A stretch of DNA of 64,000 nt from the NCBI GenBank assembly GCA_958423465.1, contig CATZRD010000008.1, positions 9,756-73,755 of the forward strand, written 5' to 3'. The DNA is from an uncultured Oscillospiraceae bacterium. GTDB taxonomy: Bacteria; Bacillota; Clostridia; Oscillospirales; Oscillospiraceae. Positions 61,848 through 64,000 of this stretch are shown one piece after another. Position 1 is the first letter of the stretch. Each line of letters begins with the position of its first letter. Both the position numbers and the translations under genes were made by a program. A model generated the notes under the pieces. That model ran no database searches. It had not been told where the DNA came from and saw only the letters and a list, made by a program, of their open reading frames with translations.

Positions 61848-64000
61848 ATGACAGATCAGCGAAGCAAGAAGCCCGGCGAGGGCGATATCATGGATACCCA
61901 GGAGCTGCTGCGGGGGACGGAGGGGCTGGAGACCCACTACGACGTGGACGCCATTCTGGCGGAGTACGGCTCCTCCCCCGGGGAGGCTCCGCCCTCCGGG
62001 GTCCCGGCGGCTCAGCCGCCGGAGGAGGACGCCCCGCCGCCCTGGCACACCCTGCAGCCGGACCCGGAGCTGGACAGCATCTCCCCGGAGGAGATGTTCG
62101 GCCTGCCCCGGCGGGAGAGCGTCCCCGCCGCTGAGGCCCCGGCGGCGGAAGCCGCCGCCCCCGGCGGGAAGAGCGTCCCGCCGGAGCGGGAAGCCCCGCC
62201 GGAGGCGGGGACCGGCGGGGAGCCGGCTTCCTCCGGCGAAGAGGTCCCCATCAGCGTCACCATGGAGGATGTGGTGGCCAACACGGTGGACGCGGTGAAG
62301 GACGATCTGGCCAAGCGCCAGGAGAAGTGGAAGCGGAAGCTGGAGCGGGAGCGGAAGAAGGAGAACCGGCAGGTCAGGCGCCGGGAGCCGAAGCAGCGGC
62401 CCCTGCCGGAGATCCAGGAGCCGTCCCTCCAGGAGGCGGCCTCCCGCTACCGCCGCCGGTATCTCAGCTACCGGGCCAGCCGGCGGGCCGCTCTGCCGGT
62501 GCTGCTGCTCATGTGGGCGCCCTGGCTGCTGGACTGGCTGGGAGTGGAGCTTCCCTACTTCAGCAGCGGCGGCGACGCCCAGACCATGACGGTCCTGGCG
62601 TTTCAGGCCGTCATGTGCGGCGTGTGCTGGCCGCTGTTCCGGGCCGCGGTGGAGGACCTGCGGGCCGGGGAGCTGTCCGGCTGTGTCTTTTCGGCCCTGT
62701 GCAGCATCGTGACGCTGCTGGACGCCGTGACGGCCCTGTTCCTGCCGGGACGGGCCAGCGTGCCGCCTCTGGGCGGCGTGGCGTCGGCGGGGCTGTACTT
62801 TAACCTGTGGGGGCTGGAGCGCTTCCACCAGGGCATGGGAGAAAATCTGCGCACCGCCGGCCTGGGCCGGCCGGTGTACGCTGTGGATCTGGCCGGCGAG
62901 GGCGTGGCCAAAGGCCGCGGCACGGTGGCGGGCTTCTACACCCGCGCGGCCATGGAGGACTCTCCCCACCAGTGGCAGCGGCTGCTGATGCCTGTGCTGG
63001 CCGCCGCGTCCCTGGTATTCGCGGTGCTCTCCTCTGTGGGACGGGAGCGGTGGCAGGATATCCTCTGGTGCTGGTCCGCCATTTTGTGCGCCGCCGCGTC
63101 CCTGGTCTTTCCCCTGGCCTATAACATCCCCTTCGGCAAGCTCAGCGCCAGGCTGGGCCGCAGCGGGGCCGCCCTGGCCGGGGAGTACGGCGCGGAGGCG
63201 CTGGCCGCGTCCTCCATGCTGGTGGTGACGGATCAGGACCTGTTCCCCGGAGGGACGGTGGCCCTCAACGGCCTGAAGCTCTATGGGGAGGAGCGGGACC
63301 GGGCCCTCTCCTACGCCGGATCTCTGGTGATCCAGGGCGGCGGCGGCCTGGCCCGGGTCTTTGACGAGCAGTGCCGGGGAGACCGGATCCCTCTGCAGCC
63401 CCTGGACCACTTCCACATCCACGACGAGGGGGGCCTCAGCGCCATCATCCACGGGGAGACCGTGCTGGTAGGCCCGCCCATCTTCATGCGGCACCGGGCG
63501 GTGAAGCTACCCGCTACCATGCCCGCCAGGACCTCCCTGTGTCTGGCGGTGGACGGTACGCTGACAGCGGTGTTCTCCATCAAATACGCCGCCGGCGAGC
63601 CGGTGGAGGCCGCCCTCCACGCCCTGGGCCGCAACGGTATGCGGCTGGCCCTGGCTACCCGGGACGGGAATATCGGCCCCAAGCTCCTCCGCAGCCGCTT
63701 CGGCACCGACGGCGACGCCGTGCTGCTGGAGCGCAGCGAGCGGCTGGCCTACAGCGACCCGGAGCGGGAGGCCGGCGGGCCCAACGGCCTGCTGTACCGG
63801 GAGGGCCTCTACCCCTATGTGGAGCTGGTTTCCGGCAGCCGCCGGCTGTGTCAGATCATCCGCCTGGGAACGCTCCTGGCGGTGCTGGGCAGCATCTTCG
63901 GGTGCCTGGTGAGCTTCTACCTGGCCTTCGCCGGCAGCTACAGCGTGCTCTCCCCTCTGCTGCTGCTGTGCTACCTGCTGCTGTGGACGGCGCCGGTGCT
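61848..64000 (+). CDS. Degenerate P1B-type ATPase-like membrane protein (3' end outside window)
   Basis: At least 717 residues; open to the right edge. Residues 1-200 are acidic/Pro-rich and then strongly basic (KRQEKWKRKLERERKKENRQ), cytoplasmic and probably disordered. From about 205 come five membrane helices, a soluble part and two more helices, the order seen in P1B ATPases. At the ion-site helix the text is FPLAYNIPFGKLSARLGRSG, where a CPC motif is expected. At the phosphorylation site it is VVTDQDLFPGGT (about 457-468), where DKTGT is expected. The later ALATRDGN resembles the hinge motif. It therefore looks like a former metal ATPase now without transport activity. The start ATG 61848 follows GAAAGAGGTC. 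Function unknown. Confidence 0.72.
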   Translation, partial: MTDQRSKKPGEGDIMDTQELLRGTEGLETHYDVDAILAEYGSSPGEAPPSGVPAAQPPEEDAPPPWHTLQPDPELDSISPEEMFGLPRRESVPAAEAPAAEAAAPGGKSVPPEREAPPEAGTGGEPASSGEEVPISVTMEDVVANTVDAVKDDLAKRQEKWKRKLERERKKENRQVRRREPKQRPLPEIQEPSLQEAASRYRRRYLSYRASRRAALPVLLLMWAPWLLDWLGVELPYFSSGGDAQTMTVLAFQAVMCGVCWPLFRAAVEDLRAGELSGCVFSALCSIVTLLDAVTALFLPGRASVPPLGGVASAGLYFNLWGLERFHQGMGENLRTAGLGRPVYAVDLAGEGVAKGRGTVAGFYTRAAMEDSPHQWQRLLMPVLAAASLVFAVLSSVGRERWQDILWCWSAILCAAASLVFPLAYNIPFGKLSARLGRSGAALAGEYGAEALAASSMLVVTDQDLFPGGTVALNGLKLYGEERDRALSYAGSLVIQGGGGLARVFDEQCRGDRIPLQPLDHFHIHDEGGLSAIIHGETVLVGPPIFMRHRAVKLPATMPARTSLCLAVDGTLTAVFSIKYAAGEPVEAALHALGRNGMRLALATRDGNIGPKLLRSRFGTDGDAVLLERSERLAYSDPEREAGGPNGLLYREGLYPYVELVSGSRRLCQIIRLGTLLAVLGSIFGCLVSFYLAFAGSYSVLSPLLLLCYLLLWTAPV

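Overview
The window is GC-rich, densely packed DNA with Shine-Dalgarno-led genes, LPXTG surface proteins with sortases, an M-box riboswitch, RicT/YaaT, pyruvate phosphate dikinase and Feo-type iron uptake. Together these suggest a gut anaerobe of the Oscillospiraceae (Flavonifractor/Pseudoflavonifractor/Lawsonibacter type, high-GC Clostridia). This is inference from gene content; there is no rRNA or tRNA gene here to fix the taxonomy.

Layout. 1-1250: 3' end of a sugar ABC transporter operon (two permeases) closed by a strong terminator. 1463-1868: remnant of an element integrase with its centre deleted. 1930-3714: a compact regulatory module made of an XRE-TPR (RRNPP-like) regulator, a convergent 71-aa secreted peptide and a divergent 100-aa secreted Cys-rich protein. 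All three genes are read from promoters that carry the same operator and the same extended -10. 3793-8784: two tandem paralogous lipoproteins (propeller-like N-terminus plus solute-binding-protein-like C-terminus). 9180-20974 (minus): a sortase-assembled pilus operon coding for a coiled-coil protein, signal peptidase, a 2320-aa tip adhesin, a major pilin, a class C sortase, an ancillary pilin and a second sortase. 21005-21303: a 257-bp segment bounded by 21-bp inverted repeats and followed by a tyrosine recombinase gene. It is best read as an invertible promoter (phase-variation switch) for the pilus operon, here in the OFF orientation.

22322-36902: a glycoside-utilisation locus with intracellular GH78, GH43-like, GH2 and GH1 enzymes, a sugar isomerase/epimerase, an AraC regulator, a GPH-family symporter, a fucose/arabinose-isomerase-like enzyme and a xylulokinase. 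37092-38774: mgtE behind an M-box Mg2+ riboswitch. 38888-43651: a degenerate deacetylase-like exported protein, then a response regulator / histidine kinase / HtrA protease operon. 43763-50390: cysteine desulfidase, M16C peptidase, lipid kinase and AI-2E family transporter. 50458-61803: housekeeping genes ppdK, holB, ricT, feoB-feoA-feoA with DtxR-like boxes, ftsH and rlmB. 61848 to the right edge: a membrane protein that looks like a P1B-type ATPase whose transport and phosphorylation motifs have been lost.

The two most interesting systems are the pilus phase switch (recombinase, inverted repeats, internal promoter, and a terminator formed by one repeat) and the three-promoter regulon of the XRE-TPR regulator with its candidate signal peptide. 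Many long reading frames opposite real genes are artefacts of GC-rich codon use and are left out.
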